Notes: a model not told the origin generated them from the sequence alone. Positions 33,912-46,400 are shown, counted from the stretch's first letter. The stretch is 64,000 bases of DNA from Bacteroidota bacterium (GCA_023417815.1 JAEZEI010000124.1:36043-100042), one strand, 5' to 3'. Program-made: numbers and translations.

Positions 33912-35732
33912 TTATGTGGATGAAGTTCCCGACTGCTGGTGCGCATAAATCTGACGGTAAAGGCCATTCATAGACAGCAATTCTTCGTGCGTGCCCTGTT
34001 CTGCGATCCTGCCTTCATCCAGAACAATGATCCTGTCGAACCGCAGCAAAGTAAAAATGCGGTGCGTAATGATTATGGCAGTTTTATCGGCCAGGTATCC
34101 GGAAAGATTGGCAAGGATATGCTTCTCAGTCTTAGCATCGACAGCGCTCAGGCAGTCATCAAATACCAGTATTTCAGGATCTTTAACCAGGGCCCTTGCG
34201 ATCGAGATCCGCTGCTTCTGCCCTCCGCTCAGGGTTACACCACGCTCTCCAACGAGGGTCTCAAATCCATTTGGAAGCGCCTCGATCTCGTTCAGGATGG
34301 CAGCATCGGCAGCAGCCTTCACGATCTGCTCTCTTGTAGCATCATTGTTACCAAAGGCTATATTATTATAGATGGTATCGCTGAAAAGGAAAACTTCCTG
34401 CGGAACATAACTTATCTGTGATCGAAGCGACGACAGTTTCATGGCTTTTACCTCTGTTCCATCCATCTCCACTTTTCCCGAATCAAGGTCATACATCCGC
34501 AACAGGATTGCAGCAATGGTGGACTTTCCGGAGCCGGTCCTCCCGGTTATGGCGATCTTCTCCCCCTTTTTAATAGACAGGTTTATCTTCTTGAGTGCAT
34601 GCACCCCGGTATTCTGGTAGGTGAAATCTGCATTGGTGAAATTTATATTTCCGTCCAGTTTTTTATCAACTGCCCGCGGCGGATCCTGGATCGAAGATGC
34701 AGTAAGCAGGAATTCGTTTATTCGTTTTTGTGAGGTGGCTGCACGCTGGGTCATACTCGCCGTCCACCCTATTGCACTTACAGGAAAAGTAAGCATCTGG
34801 ATATACATCACGAATTCTGCGATCTTTCCCACTGAAGCCCCGGGAGCATTATTCACCACGTCAAGGGCCCCAACCATAATCGTTATCAGGGTACTAAGTC
34901 CTATGAGCAAAGCGATACTGGGGAAATAAATAGCCTCGGTCTTCGCCAGGCTCAGCGCACTGTTGCGGTAATCATTACTGTTCCGGTTGAAGAACTTTGC
35001 CATGGAACTTTCCTGCACAAAAGACTTTATGACCCTGATCCCCGAATATGATTCCTGCGCATTCGTGGTTAGGTCGCTCAGTAAAGACTGGATCCGTTCA
35101 CTCTTACGGTTTATAATGGTGTTCACGAAATAAATGGTGAATGCAAGCACCGGTAAGGGACTTAGAGCAACTATGGTAAGTTTTACATCAGACCGTAACA
35201 TGAAAAAAATGCTGAAACCTATCACCGCTGCAAGGTTGATGAAGTACATTATGGCAGGGCCTGTGTACATCCTTACCCGGCTCACATCTTCCGAAATACG
35301 GTTCATGAGATCGCCCGTGCTATGTGATTTATAGAAACCCGCATCAAGTTCCTGGTAGTGTGCGAAGATCTGGTTCTTCTGGTCGAACTCAATATGCCGG
35401 CTCATTACGATTATCGTTTGCCGCATAAGGAACATGAAGAATCCGCTGATAAGCGCGAGGATTAGCAGGATGATCCCGGCAAAAAGTATCTTCTTTCCAA
35501 AATCATAGGAATCGAATGCCTCTATTATATTCCTGACCAGGATATCATGGCTTGCACCTGTAGTGAATACCTTCCCGCTTATGGAATACACCACGGTGTT
35601 CACCACGTAGCCTGTGATCTGCGGAGACAGGATCCTGAAGTAATTCGTTAGTATAACGAACAATATCCCTAAGAAGAAATGCCATTTATACTTCAGGAAA
35701 AAACGATTCAATGTGGCCAGGTGGGTCATCAT
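33912..35732 (-). CDS. ABC exporter, fused permease/ATPase (MdlB-like)
   Basis: A 606-residue half-transporter. The N-terminal membrane domain (about residues 15-320) has the usual six helices and an extra loop after helix 1. The ATPase domain has Walker A GRTGSGKSTIAAILL, signature LSGGQKQRISIARAL, Walker B ILVFDDCLSAVDAKTE and the H-loop IITHRI. The Walker B region reads DDCLSAVD, as in MdlA/MdlB- and LmrA-type half-transporters that act as heterodimers, but no partner half-gene is adjacent. Divergent from the GH15 gene. Confidence 0.9.
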   Translation of the reverse strand: MMTHLATLNRFFLKYKWHFFLGILFVILTNYFRILSPQITGYVVNTVVYSISGKVFTTGASHDILVRNIIEAFDSYDFGKKILFAGIILLILALISGFFMFLMRQTIIVMSRHIEFDQKNQIFAHYQELDAGFYKSHSTGDLMNRISEDVSRVRMYTGPAIMYFINLAAVIGFSIFFMLRSDVKLTIVALSPLPVLAFTIYFVNTIINRKSERIQSLLSDLTTNAQESYSGIRVIKSFVQESSMAKFFNRNSNDYRNSALSLAKTEAIYFPSIALLIGLSTLITIMVGALDVVNNAPGASVGKIAEFVMYIQMLTFPVSAIGWTASMTQRAATSQKRINEFLLTASSIQDPPRAVDKKLDGNINFTNADFTYQNTGVHALKKINLSIKKGEKIAITGRTGSGKSTIAAILLRMYDLDSGKVEMDGTEVKAMKLSSLRSQISYVPQEVFLFSDTIYNNIAFGNNDATREQIVKAAADAAILNEIEALPNGFETLVGERGVTLSGGQKQRISIARALVKDPEILVFDDCLSAVDAKTEKHILANLSGYLADKTAIIITHRIFTLLRFDRIIVLDEGRIAEQGTHEELLSMNGLYRQIYAHQQSGTSST

Positions 35733-35804
35733 GGCAAAATTAACAGCAATAGGTTCATTATCTTGGAAGGAAATTTGATTCCAATAGCCAAACCGGTGTT
35801 ATAA

Positions 35805-37580
35805 ATGGCAGTGCATAAATATAATATGGGAGTTATCGGCAATTGCAGCTATATCGGCTATATCGATATGGCCGGTTCCGTAAAATGGCTTTGCCTCCCA
35901 CGATTCGACAGTAGTTTTATATTCGGATCCCTGGTGGATGAAGAAAAAGGCGGCGACTTCTACATCAGGCCGGCCGATGAATACACCTCTACCCAGTATT
36001 ATATTTCCAACACCAATATATTATGCACTGAATTCAAGTCGCAGTCGGGCAGTTTCAGGGTGATCGATTGCGCGCCGCGCATGATGATCCACGACAGAAC
36101 ATTCAGGCCTTTAATGCTGGTCAGGAAAATAGAACTCCTCTCCGGTGAACCCGTGATTGCAGTGGGTTGCAGGCCGGTAGGCGAATACGGAAAGATAATT
36201 CCGCAAGTAACGCTTGGAAGCAACCATATTGCCTACCTCAATCTTGCAAGCCCTGCAAGACTTACCACCGACATTTCGCTCAACTATATTCTGAGTGAGC
36301 AGCCTTTCGTTCTTGACCAGCACCGGTATATCGTTTTCACCTACGGTGAACCGTTGGAAGCACCTTTATATGAAACTGCAGAACGTTTCATTTCAAAAAC
36401 AACTGAACATTGGCAGAACTGGGTAAAGGACTGTTACCTGCCCGACATCTACCAGGAACAGATCATTCGCTCAGCACTCGTGCTTAAACTCCACCAGTAT
36501 GAAGACACCGGTGGCATCATCGCCTCAGGAACCACCTCCCTTCCTGAATTCCACGACAGCACCAGGAACTGGGATTACCGTTTCTGCTGGTTCCGCGACA
36601 CCTACTATACTTTAAAAGCCTTTAACCAGCTTGGCCATTTCGAAGAGCTGGAAAAATATTTCGACTATGTGCAGAACATCCTCCGTAATGCAGGGGATGC
36701 TCTGCAGCCACTATATTCCATCACTGGCGAGAAAGATCTTTTTGAAAAGGAGCTGGACCTGGAAGGATATATGAACAACAAACCCGTTCGCATCGGCAAT
36801 AAAGCCTATGTACAGATCCAGAACGATGTTTACGGCCAGGTGCTGGTAAGCCTGCTGCCACTGTATGTTGATAAAAGGCTCACCTTCGGAAAGCGACACA
36901 GTTACCGGAAGATCGTACCCTGGCTTCTTTCACAGATCGAACGCACCCTGCATGCAGAAGATGCAGGTCTATGGGAATTCCGGAACTTCAAGCAATTCCA
37001 TGCTTATACCATCCTTTTTCACTGGGCCGGGGCAAGGTCTGCCGCCCGCATAGCTGAGAATTTCAATGATCACGACCTGAAGCAGAAGGCTGAAAAACTA
37101 GCGGCTGAAGCCGAGATATTACTTGAAAACTGTTATGAAGCTGAGCGCAAAGTGTACACGCAGGCGGTGAATTCAAAAAACCTGGATGCAAGCACACTGA
37201 TGATCGTTACGATGAACTTCCTTGACCCTTCAACACAAAAAGCCCGCGATCATATTGCAGCGCTGGAAAAAGAATTACTAACTCCACAGGGATTATTCTA
37301 CCGCTACAAACACTATGACGACTTCGGGCTCCCCGAGACCACCTTCCTCGTTTGCGCGTTCTGGTATGTAGATGCCCTTGCCTGCGTTGGCCGTGTAGAT
37401 GATGCCATGAAGATCCTGGATGAGATCCTCAAATTCAGCAACCACCTCGGAATTTTTTCTGAAGATGTTGGAGAGGATGGCAGCCAGTGGGGCAATTTTC
37501 CGCAAACTTACAGTCATGTAGGCCTGATAAACGCGGCCTTCCGTATAGCCAAGAAACGCGACCGGGCCGATTACTTATAA
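35805..37580 (+). CDS. glycoside hydrolase family 15 (glucoamylase/trehalase-like)
   Basis: A 591-residue cytoplasmic enzyme with no signal peptide. It has the GH15 N-terminal super-sandwich domain (IGNCSYIGYIDMAGSVKWLC, CAPRM) and a C-terminal (alpha/alpha)6 barrel. Catalytic-region blocks are RNWDYRFCWFRDTYYTLKAF and the late GEDGSQWGNFPQTYSHVGLI with the putative general base Glu. Bacterial proteins of this form include trehalases and glucan hydrolases. The convergent neighbour makes trehalose, which supports a trehalose/maltodextrin role, though substrate is inferred. Confidence 0.88.
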   Translation: MAVHKYNMGVIGNCSYIGYIDMAGSVKWLCLPRFDSSFIFGSLVDEEKGGDFYIRPADEYTSTQYYISNTNILCTEFKSQSGSFRVIDCAPRMMIHDRTFRPLMLVRKIELLSGEPVIAVGCRPVGEYGKIIPQVTLGSNHIAYLNLASPARLTTDISLNYILSEQPFVLDQHRYIVFTYGEPLEAPLYETAERFISKTTEHWQNWVKDCYLPDIYQEQIIRSALVLKLHQYEDTGGIIASGTTSLPEFHDSTRNWDYRFCWFRDTYYTLKAFNQLGHFEELEKYFDYVQNILRNAGDALQPLYSITGEKDLFEKELDLEGYMNNKPVRIGNKAYVQIQNDVYGQVLVSLLPLYVDKRLTFGKRHSYRKIVPWLLSQIERTLHAEDAGLWEFRNFKQFHAYTILFHWAGARSAARIAENFNDHDLKQKAEKLAAEAEILLENCYEAERKVYTQAVNSKNLDASTLMIVTMNFLDPSTQKARDHIAALEKELLTPQGLFYRYKHYDDFGLPETTFLVCAFWYVDALACVGRVDDAMKILDEILKFSNHLGIFSEDVGEDGSQWGNFPQTYSHVGLINAAFRIAKKRDRADYL

Positions 37581-37854
37581 TTAAGTGGGTGCAATGTTAT
37601 GACTGCAGGTTTTCAGTAAAATTTTTTTGGGGTATATAAATCAGAAGGGAAGAATCGAAAAGATTCTTTGTGATTGAATATCAGCAAACTGTGGATTTCA
37701 GCTCAGAATAAAAATAAGTGGAGACTTAAATTTATTAAGCACGGGAATTTGGTGATATTAATTGGCTATTATGGGGGTTGCCTGGTGTTTGGAAAATGCC
37801 GATCTTGACCGTGGGGAGGAGGTTGGAGGACCCCTGCCAGGGAAAAAGGGTAGC
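37581..37854. other. convergent intergenic region, no gene seen
   Basis: This 274-base AT-rich stretch lies between the GH15 and trehalose synthase stops. It holds one weak hairpin (AGAATC at 37653 pairing with GATTCT, then TTTG) that could end GH15 transcription. I see no RNA gene or credible open frame. Confidence 0.4.
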
Positions 37855-40098
37855 TTATCCCCTCACTCCCTCAACATAAGTCGAATTCGCCAGCAACTCC
37901 AGCAACGACAAATTCATCTGCGGTGTATACAAATTATAATTCGCATAGCTGGCATTATCACCGATCTTCAATGTATAGGCTCCGGGAATATCCGTAAGCA
38001 CCCTGAACATATCTTCGTCCGTATTATCATCGCCGCACGCTAAAATAAAATCATAATCCCCCTCGGAAAGTAACCTCCGGGTTATAAATCCCTTATCCAT
38101 CCCGTTCACCCTCACCTCAATGATCTTATTTCCCTGCATCACCTGCACGTTCAGTTGCTGGTTGATCTCCAGGAGTTCTGAATACAATTCCATCGACCGG
38201 ATCCTTGCCTGCTCCGGGTTGGCAAGGCGATAATGCCATACTACGGAGAAATCCTTTTCCTCAACGAACGAATTCGCGCAGCGCTTAACGTAACTCTCCA
38301 TGATCGTTCGCACCGGGTCCTTCCAGTGATCATCTGCAGGCAATAGCATGTTCGTCTCCCATACACCGTTATTCTTTACCTTGGCGCCATGTTCAGCAAT
38401 AAGATTAACAGGTAAGTTTCCCAGCCAGTTCTCCAGCGTATTGCTGTCGCGTCCACTGATCACGTATACACTGTTCGCAGGATCTGAAGCAAGGTTCCTC
38501 AATACATCCAGCACCTTTTTGTCGGGTTGAGATAAATGCGGCAGCGATGAAAATGGTACCAGGGTACCGTCATAATCCAGCAGGATCAGCCTGCGACGGG
38601 CTGCACGATACTTTTCTACAAGCATGATCTTGGCAGAATTATTCAGGAACAGGAATTCATATTCCTTCTGAACTTTCTTCACCTTAAAGAGCTGCTGCAG
38701 GTAATCCTCGGCCCATGAATTCACATCATAATTCTTCACGCGAATATCCATACTCTTCAGCCTCCTCTCCTGCTCTTCCTCCGGCATTTCGAGCCCCTCC
38801 CGGATCTTGTGGGCCATGGTTTCAGTATCATTCGGGTTGATAAGGATCGCATCAGTAAGTTCCCGACTTGCACCGGTCATCTCGCTAAGCAATAACACGC
38901 CCCTTTTGTCTTGCCTGCTGGCTACGAATTCCTTGCAAACAAGGTTCATCCCGTCGCGCAGCGGTGTGATCAGTGCGAGGTCGCATACCGTATACAATGC
39001 ACACAGGTCATCGAACTCCAAATGATTATACTGGTATATCACCGGTTTCCAGGTAATATTTCCTACCCGTGCATTAAAGCTTCCGATGAATTCATCGATC
39101 TCTTTTTTCCGCGCCTGGTATTTTGGAATATTATCCCGCGAAGGAACGACAGACATAATGAAGACAACCTTTTCCATGTATTCCGGGTAGCGCTTCAGGA
39201 ATTCCTCGTATCCTTTCAGCCTGCACATCACTCCCTTGGTATAATCCAGCCGGTCTACCGAAAAGATGATCTTCATGCCGTTGAACTGATCCCGGTAATT
39301 CTGTCTTTTCTCCGCAACCTCTCTCAGGTTATAGCTCATTCTGAATTTATTATGGTCGATGCTGATCGGGAATACATCTACCTTAACCAGCCTGTTCCGG
39401 AATTTCAGTGATTGCCGTTCATTGCCGATGCCCAGGATATGCTGCACACACTTAAGGAAATAGCCGGCATAATCTATCGTATGAAAACCAATAAGATCTG
39501 CGCCCAGCATTCCATGCAGTATCTCTTCCTGCCATTGGTTCGGCATCATCCTGAATATTTCATAAGACGGGAACGGTATATGCAAAAAGAACCCGATGGT
39601 GATCTCCGGGAAACGTTCTCTTATCTTATTCGCCAACGGCAGTAAATGGTAATCATGTATCCAGACTACATCGTTCGGGTGAAGCTGCTTTTCGAGCACA
39701 TCCATGAATGCTTCATTCGCCTTCCTGTAATGTGAAAAGAAGCGCGGATTATATTCTGCATAGGAAGGAAAGTAATGGAACAGCGGCCAGATCACAGAAT
39801 TCGACATTCCATTATAATATCCATTATATATGGTGTTGTTGATGAAGACAGGCTGGTATTGAAAGGCTGATTCCGGCACTTCAGATTGCGACCATACCGA
39901 CTGGCTGCACCCCGGCACTCCAACCCAGATCCTTTCACTGAACTGGTTCAATCCCTTTCCCGTTGAATAATCAAGGTAACCCGTTAACGCACTCACAAGC
40001 CCCCCGCTTGCCTGGCTCATGATCGTTCTGTCGTCCTTTTTCGAAAAACTTACGGGCAACCTGTTGGAGACGATGAACAATCGTGGAAAATTTACCAT
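37855..40098 (-). CDS. bifunctional trehalose-6-phosphate synthase/phosphatase
   Basis: Fusion of OtsA and OtsB that makes trehalose from UDP-glucose and glucose-6-phosphate and then dephosphorylates it. The GT20 domain (about residues 1-490) has FIVSNRLPVSF, WIHDYHLLPLANK, SVDRLDYTKGV and ITPLRDGMNLVCKEF. The HAD phosphatase domain starts near residue 515 with ILLDYDGTLVPF and has VYVISGRD, the Lys block and ACGDDNTDEDMFR. The frame extends to TTG 40104, but ATG 40098 (MVNFPRLFIVSN) is the natural start. pgi in this window draws on the same glucose-6-phosphate pool. Confidence 0.94.
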   Translation of the reverse strand: MVNFPRLFIVSNRLPVSFSKKDDRTIMSQASGGLVSALTGYLDYSTGKGLNQFSERIWVGVPGCSQSVWSQSEVPESAFQYQPVFINNTIYNGYYNGMSNSVIWPLFHYFPSYAEYNPRFFSHYRKANEAFMDVLEKQLHPNDVVWIHDYHLLPLANKIRERFPEITIGFFLHIPFPSYEIFRMMPNQWQEEILHGMLGADLIGFHTIDYAGYFLKCVQHILGIGNERQSLKFRNRLVKVDVFPISIDHNKFRMSYNLREVAEKRQNYRDQFNGMKIIFSVDRLDYTKGVMCRLKGYEEFLKRYPEYMEKVVFIMSVVPSRDNIPKYQARKKEIDEFIGSFNARVGNITWKPVIYQYNHLEFDDLCALYTVCDLALITPLRDGMNLVCKEFVASRQDKRGVLLLSEMTGASRELTDAILINPNDTETMAHKIREGLEMPEEEQERRLKSMDIRVKNYDVNSWAEDYLQQLFKVKKVQKEYEFLFLNNSAKIMLVEKYRAARRRLILLDYDGTLVPFSSLPHLSQPDKKVLDVLRNLASDPANSVYVISGRDSNTLENWLGNLPVNLIAEHGAKVKNNGVWETNMLLPADDHWKDPVRTIMESYVKRCANSFVEEKDFSVVWHYRLANPEQARIRSMELYSELLEINQQLNVQVMQGNKIIEVRVNGMDKGFITRRLLSEGDYDFILACGDDNTDEDMFRVLTDIPGAYTLKIGDNASYANYNLYTPQMNLSLLELLANSTYVEGVRG

Positions 40099-40128
40099 TG
40101 GCAATATTGTTGAGTTACTAATACATCA

Positions 40129-40422
40129 ATGAAGTTACCAAAACCCCGCCGAAGCCTTTATCCATTCAGTATTTCATACATGAACGGCTGTGGCTCTTGC
40201 ATTTTTATAGTAGGAAAATCCAAGAATTGTGCAACAACTTCATATATAACTGAGAATAATTTCTACACTTCATTCCCCAACTCAGCAATTGTTTTAATTA
40301 ATGTGGAAACAATGCCATACTTGTTTAATTTAGATACAGAGAAATTCTGTCTGCCAAAACAAGGAACTGATTTCAACAGTTTCGATCTGCAATTATTTAT
40401 TGAACGCTGTGCTGCAGCCTAA
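40129..40422 (+). CDS. possible small protein upstream of the poly-HAMP kinase
   Basis: A 97-codon frame ending 16 bases before the hybrid kinase ATG on the same strand. It is markedly AT-rich compared with its neighbours. The second half (VLINVETMPYLFNLDTEKF, then an alternating Phe/Leu helix ending ERCAAA) could be a small folded protein; the first half is less convincing. No family recognised. It might be a real leader gene, a remnant, or chance. The 334-base gap holds nothing else I can support. Confidence 0.3.
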   Translation: MKLPKPRRSLYPFSISYMNGCGSCIFIVGKSKNCATTSYITENNFYTSFPNSAIVLINVETMPYLFNLDTEKFCLPKQGTDFNSFDLQLFIERCAAA

Positions 40423-40438
40423 TCATAAAGCCTGAATT

Positions 40439-43400
40439 ATGCTTTCAAAAAAGAAACAAGAACCAATTTTAACCGGAGAGAATGGCGCTGAAGTGGCGGT
40501 GACCGCTCAGCAACTGAATGGAAATGAAGGGCTTGATATGACTGCCCTGCTTAAAGTACTTACTGAAGTGAAGAACGGGAACTTCGATGTGCGTCTCCCG
40601 CTCGACCTTACAGGTGTTGAAGGCAAGATCTGCGATACCCTCAACGAGATCATTTCCCTGAACCAGAACATGATGATGGAATTCACCCGCGCGGGAAACA
40701 TCATCGGCAAAAAAGGAAAATTGACCGAACGTATTGAAGCGCCATCATCTAAAGGCGCATGGAAGAGCGGGATCGAATCGCTGAACACCCTCATCTCCGA
40801 CCTGGTACACCCTACCATTGAGATCGCACACGTGATCAGTTCCGTGGCAAAAGGAAACCTTAGCACGGAAATGTCGATGGTGATCGGTGATCATAACCTG
40901 CAGGGTGAGTTTGCGCGCATTTCCAAAGAGGTGAACGATATGGTGAAGCAGCTAAACCTGTTCTCTATGGAGGTAACCCGCGTGGCGCTTGAGGTGGGTT
41001 CAGAAGGAAAGCTCGGCGGGCAGGCAAAAGTAAAAGGTGTTGCTGGCGTATGGAAAGATCTTACCGACTCCGTAAACCAAATGGGGTCTAACCTTACCGC
41101 GCAGGTGCGGAACATTGCCGAGGTGACCACAGCCGTGGCGAAAGGCGATCTCTCGAAAAAAATTACGGTGGATGTAAAGGGTGAGATCCTTGAATTGAAA
41201 AATACGATCAACACCATGGTGGACCAGCTAAACTCCTTCTCTTCCGAGGTTACCCGTGTGGCCCTTGAGGTGGGTACGGAAGGAAAGCTTGGCGGACAGG
41301 CACAGGTAAAAGGTGTTGCGGGAACATGGAAAGATCTTACTGACTCAGTGAACCAGATGGCGTCTAACCTTACAGGCCAGGTGCGGAACATTGCAGAAGT
41401 AACAACAGCCGTGGCGAAGGGCGACCTTAGCCGCCAGATTACGGTGGACGTAAAGGGTGAGATCCTTGAGTTGAAGAACACGATCAATACGATGGTGGAT
41501 CAGCTTAACTCCTTCTCTTCAGAGGTTACCCGTGTGGCGAGAGAGGTGGGTTCGGAAGGTAAACTTGGCGGACAGGCGAAAGTGAAAGGTGTGGGTGGTG
41601 TATGGAAAGATCTTACAGATTCAGTGAACCAGATGGCGTCTAACCTTACCGGCCAGGTGCGGAATATCGCTGAGGTAACCACGGCGGTGGCGAAAGGCGA
41701 CCTCTCGAAAAAAATTACGGTAGATGTGAAGGGAGAGATCCTTGAATTGAAGAATACGATCAATACGATGGTGGACCAGCTGAACTCCTTCTCCTCAGAG
41801 GTTACCCGTGTGGCCCTCGAGGTGGGTACGGAAGGAAAGCTTGGCGGACAGGCACAGGTAAAGGGTGTTGCAGGAACATGGAAGGATCTTACCGACTCCG
41901 TAAATGGTATGGCGAGTAACCTTACCGGCCAGGTGCGGAATATCGCGGAAGTAACAACGGCCGTGGCGAAGGGTGACCTTTCAAGAAAAATTACGGTGGA
42001 CGTGAAAGGAGAGATCCTCGAGTTGAAGAATACGATCAATACGATGGTGGACCAGCTCAACTCGTTCGGCTCCGAGGTGACGCGTGTGGCGAGAGAGGTT
42101 GGTTCGGAAGGTAAACTCGGCGGGCAGGCCGACGTACCGGGCGTTGCGGGTACATGGAAGGATCTTACCGACTCCGTAAACATCATGGCTTCCAACCTTA
42201 CAAGCCAGGTGCGAAACATCGCGGAGGTAACAACGGCGGTGGCAACAGGTGACCTTTCAAGAAAAATTGATGTGGACGTAAAAGGAGAGATCCTTGAATT
42301 GAAGAATACGATCAACACCATGGTGGACCAGCTTAGAAGCTTTGCTTCCGAGGTGACGCGTGTGGCGAGAGAGGTAGGTTCGGAAGGTAAACTCGGAGGA
42401 CAGGCAGCAGTTAAGGATGTAGGTGGTGTATGGAAAGACCTAACCGATTCCGTGAACGGAATGGCGAGCAATCTTACTGACCAGGTGCGTAACATCGCGG
42501 AGGTAACGACAGCGGTTGCACGAGGCGACCTTTCAAGAAAAATTACCGTGGATGTGAAGGGTGAGATCCTCGAGCTGAAGAATACGATCAACACCATGGT
42601 GGATCAGCTGAATTCGTTTGGTTCCGAGGTGACGCGTGTGGCGCGAGAGGTAGGTTCAGAAGGTAAGCTTGGCGGGCAGGCCGACGTACCGGGTGTGGGT
42701 GGTACATGGAAAGACCTTACCGATTCAGTAAATAAAATGGCTTCGAACCTTACCAGCCAGGTAAGGAATATCGCGGAAGTAACAACGGCCGTTGCTAACG
42801 GTGACCTTTCAAGAAAGATCACGGTTGACGTACAGGGTGAGATCCTTGAGTTGAAGAATACGAACAATACCATGGTGGACCAGCTCCGTGGTTTCGCATC
42901 CGAGGTAACCCGTGTGGCGAGAGAAGTGGGTACGGAAGGAAAACTTGGCGGACAGGCGAACGTGCCCGGTGTTGCGGGAACCTGGAAAGATCTTACCGAC
43001 TCCGTAAATGGTATGGCAAGCAATCTTACCGACCAGGTGCGTAACATCGCGGAGGTTGCGATCGCCGTGGCGAACGGGGATATGTCGAAGAAAATTACGG
43101 TGGACGTACGTGGTGAGATCCTGCAGCTGAAAGAAACCCTGAACACGATGGTGGATCAGCTCCGTGCCTTCGCATCGGAGGTGACCCGTGTGGCGAGAGA
43201 AGTGGGAACGGATGGAAAACTTGGCGGGCAGGCCTTCGTGCCGGGTGTTGCCGGAACCTGGAAAGATCTTACCGACTCTGTGAACCAGATGACCGGTAAC
43301 CTTACCGCCCAGGTGCGGAACATCGCCGAGGTTACGAAAGCGGTGGCGTCGGGAGATCTTAGTAAAACGGTTGCGATCGACGTTAAAGGCGAGATCCTCG

Positions 43401-46400
43401 ATCTGAAGAATACCATCAATACCATGGTGGAACAGCTTAACTCCTTCGCTTACGAGGTAACCCGTGTGGCGAGAGAGGTGGGAACCGAAGGTAAACTTGG
43501 CGGTCAGGCAGATGTAAAAGGTGTGGCAGGTACATGGAAGGATCTTACCGACTCCGTGAACATGATGGCCTCCAACCTTACCAACCAGGTGCGCGGTATC
43601 GCGAAGGTGGTGACAGCCGTGGCGAACGGTAACCTTAAACAAAAACTTGCGATCGTTTCACGCGGTGAGGTGGCGCAGCTCATTGATACCATCAACGAGA
43701 TGATCGATACGCTCGCGGTATTCGCCGACCAGGTAACCACGGTGGCGAGCGAGGTAGGTGTGGAAGGACGTCTCGGTGGCCAGGCTCACGTACCTGGTGC
43801 ATCCGGAACTTGGAAGAACCTGACAGAAAACGTGAACCAGCTAGCGCAAAACCTTACCACACAGGTGCGTTCAATTTCTGAAGTGGCATCAGCGGTAACA
43901 AAGGGCGACCTTACCCGGAACATCAGGGTTGACGCGAAAGGTGAGGTGGAAGCGCTGAAAGATACCATCAACCAGATGATCACCAACCTGCGTGAAACAA
44001 CCTTGCGTAACCAGGAACAGGACTGGCTGAAATCAAACCTTGCGAAATTCACCCAGATGCTGCAGGGTCAGAAAGACCTCAACACAGTAACGCGCAGGAT
44101 ACTTTCAGAACTTGCCCAGGTGGTTGTGGCTCACTACGGTGCATTCTATATATTAAGCACCGACGAAGAAAATAATAACCAGTCGCTGCGACTGTTCGCG
44201 ACCTATGGCTACAAAACTGAAAAGCACATCCCTACCCGCTTCAATGTTGGAGAAGGTCTTGTTGGCCAGGTAGCGCTGGAAAAGGAAAGGATCATTCTTA
44301 ATAATGTGCCATCCAACTACATTAATATCTCTTCGAGCCTCGGTAAGGCACGTCCGGCAAACCTCATCATCCTGCCGGTATTGTTCGAAAATGATGTAAA
44401 AGCGGTGATCGAACTGGCATCACTTGACGTGTTCAGCGAAACCCACCTCGACTTCCTGAGCCAGCTTACAGAAAGTATCGGTATAGTATTGAATACCATC
44501 GAAGCGAATACCCGTACTGAAGAACTGCTTGCACAGTCCCAGTCGCTGGCGGGCGAGCTTAAAGTTCAGCAGGAAGAACTTCGCCGCACGAATGATGAAC
44601 TGCAGGATAAAGCCCTGCTGCTTGTTAAGCAAAAGAATGAAGTGGAAGCGAAGAACAAAGAGGTGGAAGAAGCAAGACGCTCATTGGAAGAGAAAGCAGA
44701 ACAGCTTCAGCTCACTTCAAAATATAAATCGGAATTCCTGGCGAATATGTCGCACGAGCTGCGGACACCGTTAAACTCCCTGCTGATCCTCGCGCAGCAG
44801 TTGTATGAAAATTCGGAAGGAAATCTTAACGACAAGCAGATCCGCTACGCGAAAACCATTCACTCGTGCGGTGATGACCTTATCCAGTTGATCAACGACA
44901 TCCTCGATCTTTCAAAGATCGAATCAGGCTTTATCACAGCGAACATCTCCCCTGTGCGTTACAGTGAGATCGCTTCGTTCGTTGAAACCACCTTCAAACC
45001 GATCTCCGAAGCAAGGCATCTCAGGTTTACGATCAAGACAGACCCCGAGTTGCCCGAAACTTTCGAAACGGATATCCAGCGTTTGAACCAGATCCTGAAG
45101 AACCTTCTTTCCAATGCATTCAAGTTCACTGAAAAGGGCGAAGTGAAACTGAATATCTTCAAGGCTGCCAAGGGAAGCTGGAAATTCGGCACTCCTGCAC
45201 TGGAGAATGCAAATAATGTGGTTGGCTTCTCCATCAGCGATACCGGTATTGGTATTCCGCAGGAAAAACAGAATATCATCTTCGAAGCATTCCAGCAGGC
45301 TGAAGGGTCTACCAGCCGTAAATATGGCGGTACAGGTCTCGGTCTCTCCATCAGTCGCGGCCTTGCAGAACTGCTTGGTGGTACCATAGAACTGGAAAGC
45401 TCCACCGGCCAGGGAAGTGTGTTCACCCTGTTCCTGCCCGGCGATAACCTTCACTTACTTGAAGCAAAGGAATCGCTCGACAGCACTACCTATGCTGCGG
45501 TGAAACTTGGCTCAGAATCAGGCGATATTGATACCCTGTTGAATTCCATCTCCATATCAGACAAGAGCGAAACAAAGAATCTTAACCTGGTGAACGAGAT
45601 GATCAACGAAACCGGGGACGACCGCAATAATATCCAGCCGAATGATAAAGTGGTGCTGATCATTGAAGATGATCTCCGTTTCGGCAAGATCATCATCGAT
45701 AAGGCGCACGAGGTGGGATTGAAAGCCATCGTGGCCGTAAGCTATATTGAGGTTTTCGATTTCATTAACCGCTTCACTCCTATTGCGATCACCCTGGATG
45801 TTAAGCTGCCCGATACCAGCGGATGGAAAGTGATGGAGCTTTTGAGGAATGACCTCAATTACCGGCACATCCCTATTCATCTTATCTCGGGTGAAGAGAA
45901 TCGCGCACTTGCATTGCGGCGGGGAGCAAGAAGTTTCCTGCTGAAGCCGCTGGAAAATGAAGCGCTGAATGCACTCTTCGAGGATATTAGATCCTACCAT
46001 GAAAAAGGCGTGAAGAAAGTGCTGGTGATCGAAGACAATGAGATCGATTCTTCGCAGATCGCCAAGATCCTGCAGTCCGACATACTGGAAGTTACCGTTG
46101 CGGAAACTGCCAGCAAAGGACTTGAACTGGCGAAGGCCAATGCGGATTTTGACTGCATAATTGTGGACTATTCGCTTCCCGACATGCCGGGCAACCAGTT
46201 ATTGAACCAGTTAAAAGGTATCAAGGCCGCAAACAGCGCCATGATCGTATATTCGGCGAAGGATTTCTCCAAGTCCGAAATGAAGATGCTGAACCAGCAT
46301 TCCAATTCGGTGCTGCTGAAAGGAGTGAACTCGCTGGAGCATCTGTTGGAGGAAACGGTGCTGCACCTGCATATTAACCATAAGGAACTGCCGCAGGATA

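Noticed and set aside
40507..43740. Long minus-strand open frames opposite the poly-HAMP repeats (up to 365 residues, themselves repetitive)
   Set aside because: They are created by the 276-base repeats: each repeat lacks stops in that frame, so the frame stays open copy after copy. The plus frame has clear domains; the antisense products resemble nothing.
41228..43987. Repeat expansion as an assembly collapse or duplication artefact
   Set aside because: Repeats differ at scattered codons, keep exact 92-codon phase and end in progressively diverged units, which fits a genuine gene. The exact copy number still deserves long-read confirmation.
44924..45454. 176- and 155-residue frames antisense to the kinase core of the giant kinase
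   Set aside because: The plus strand encodes HisKA/ATPase motifs throughout; antisense products show no motif.
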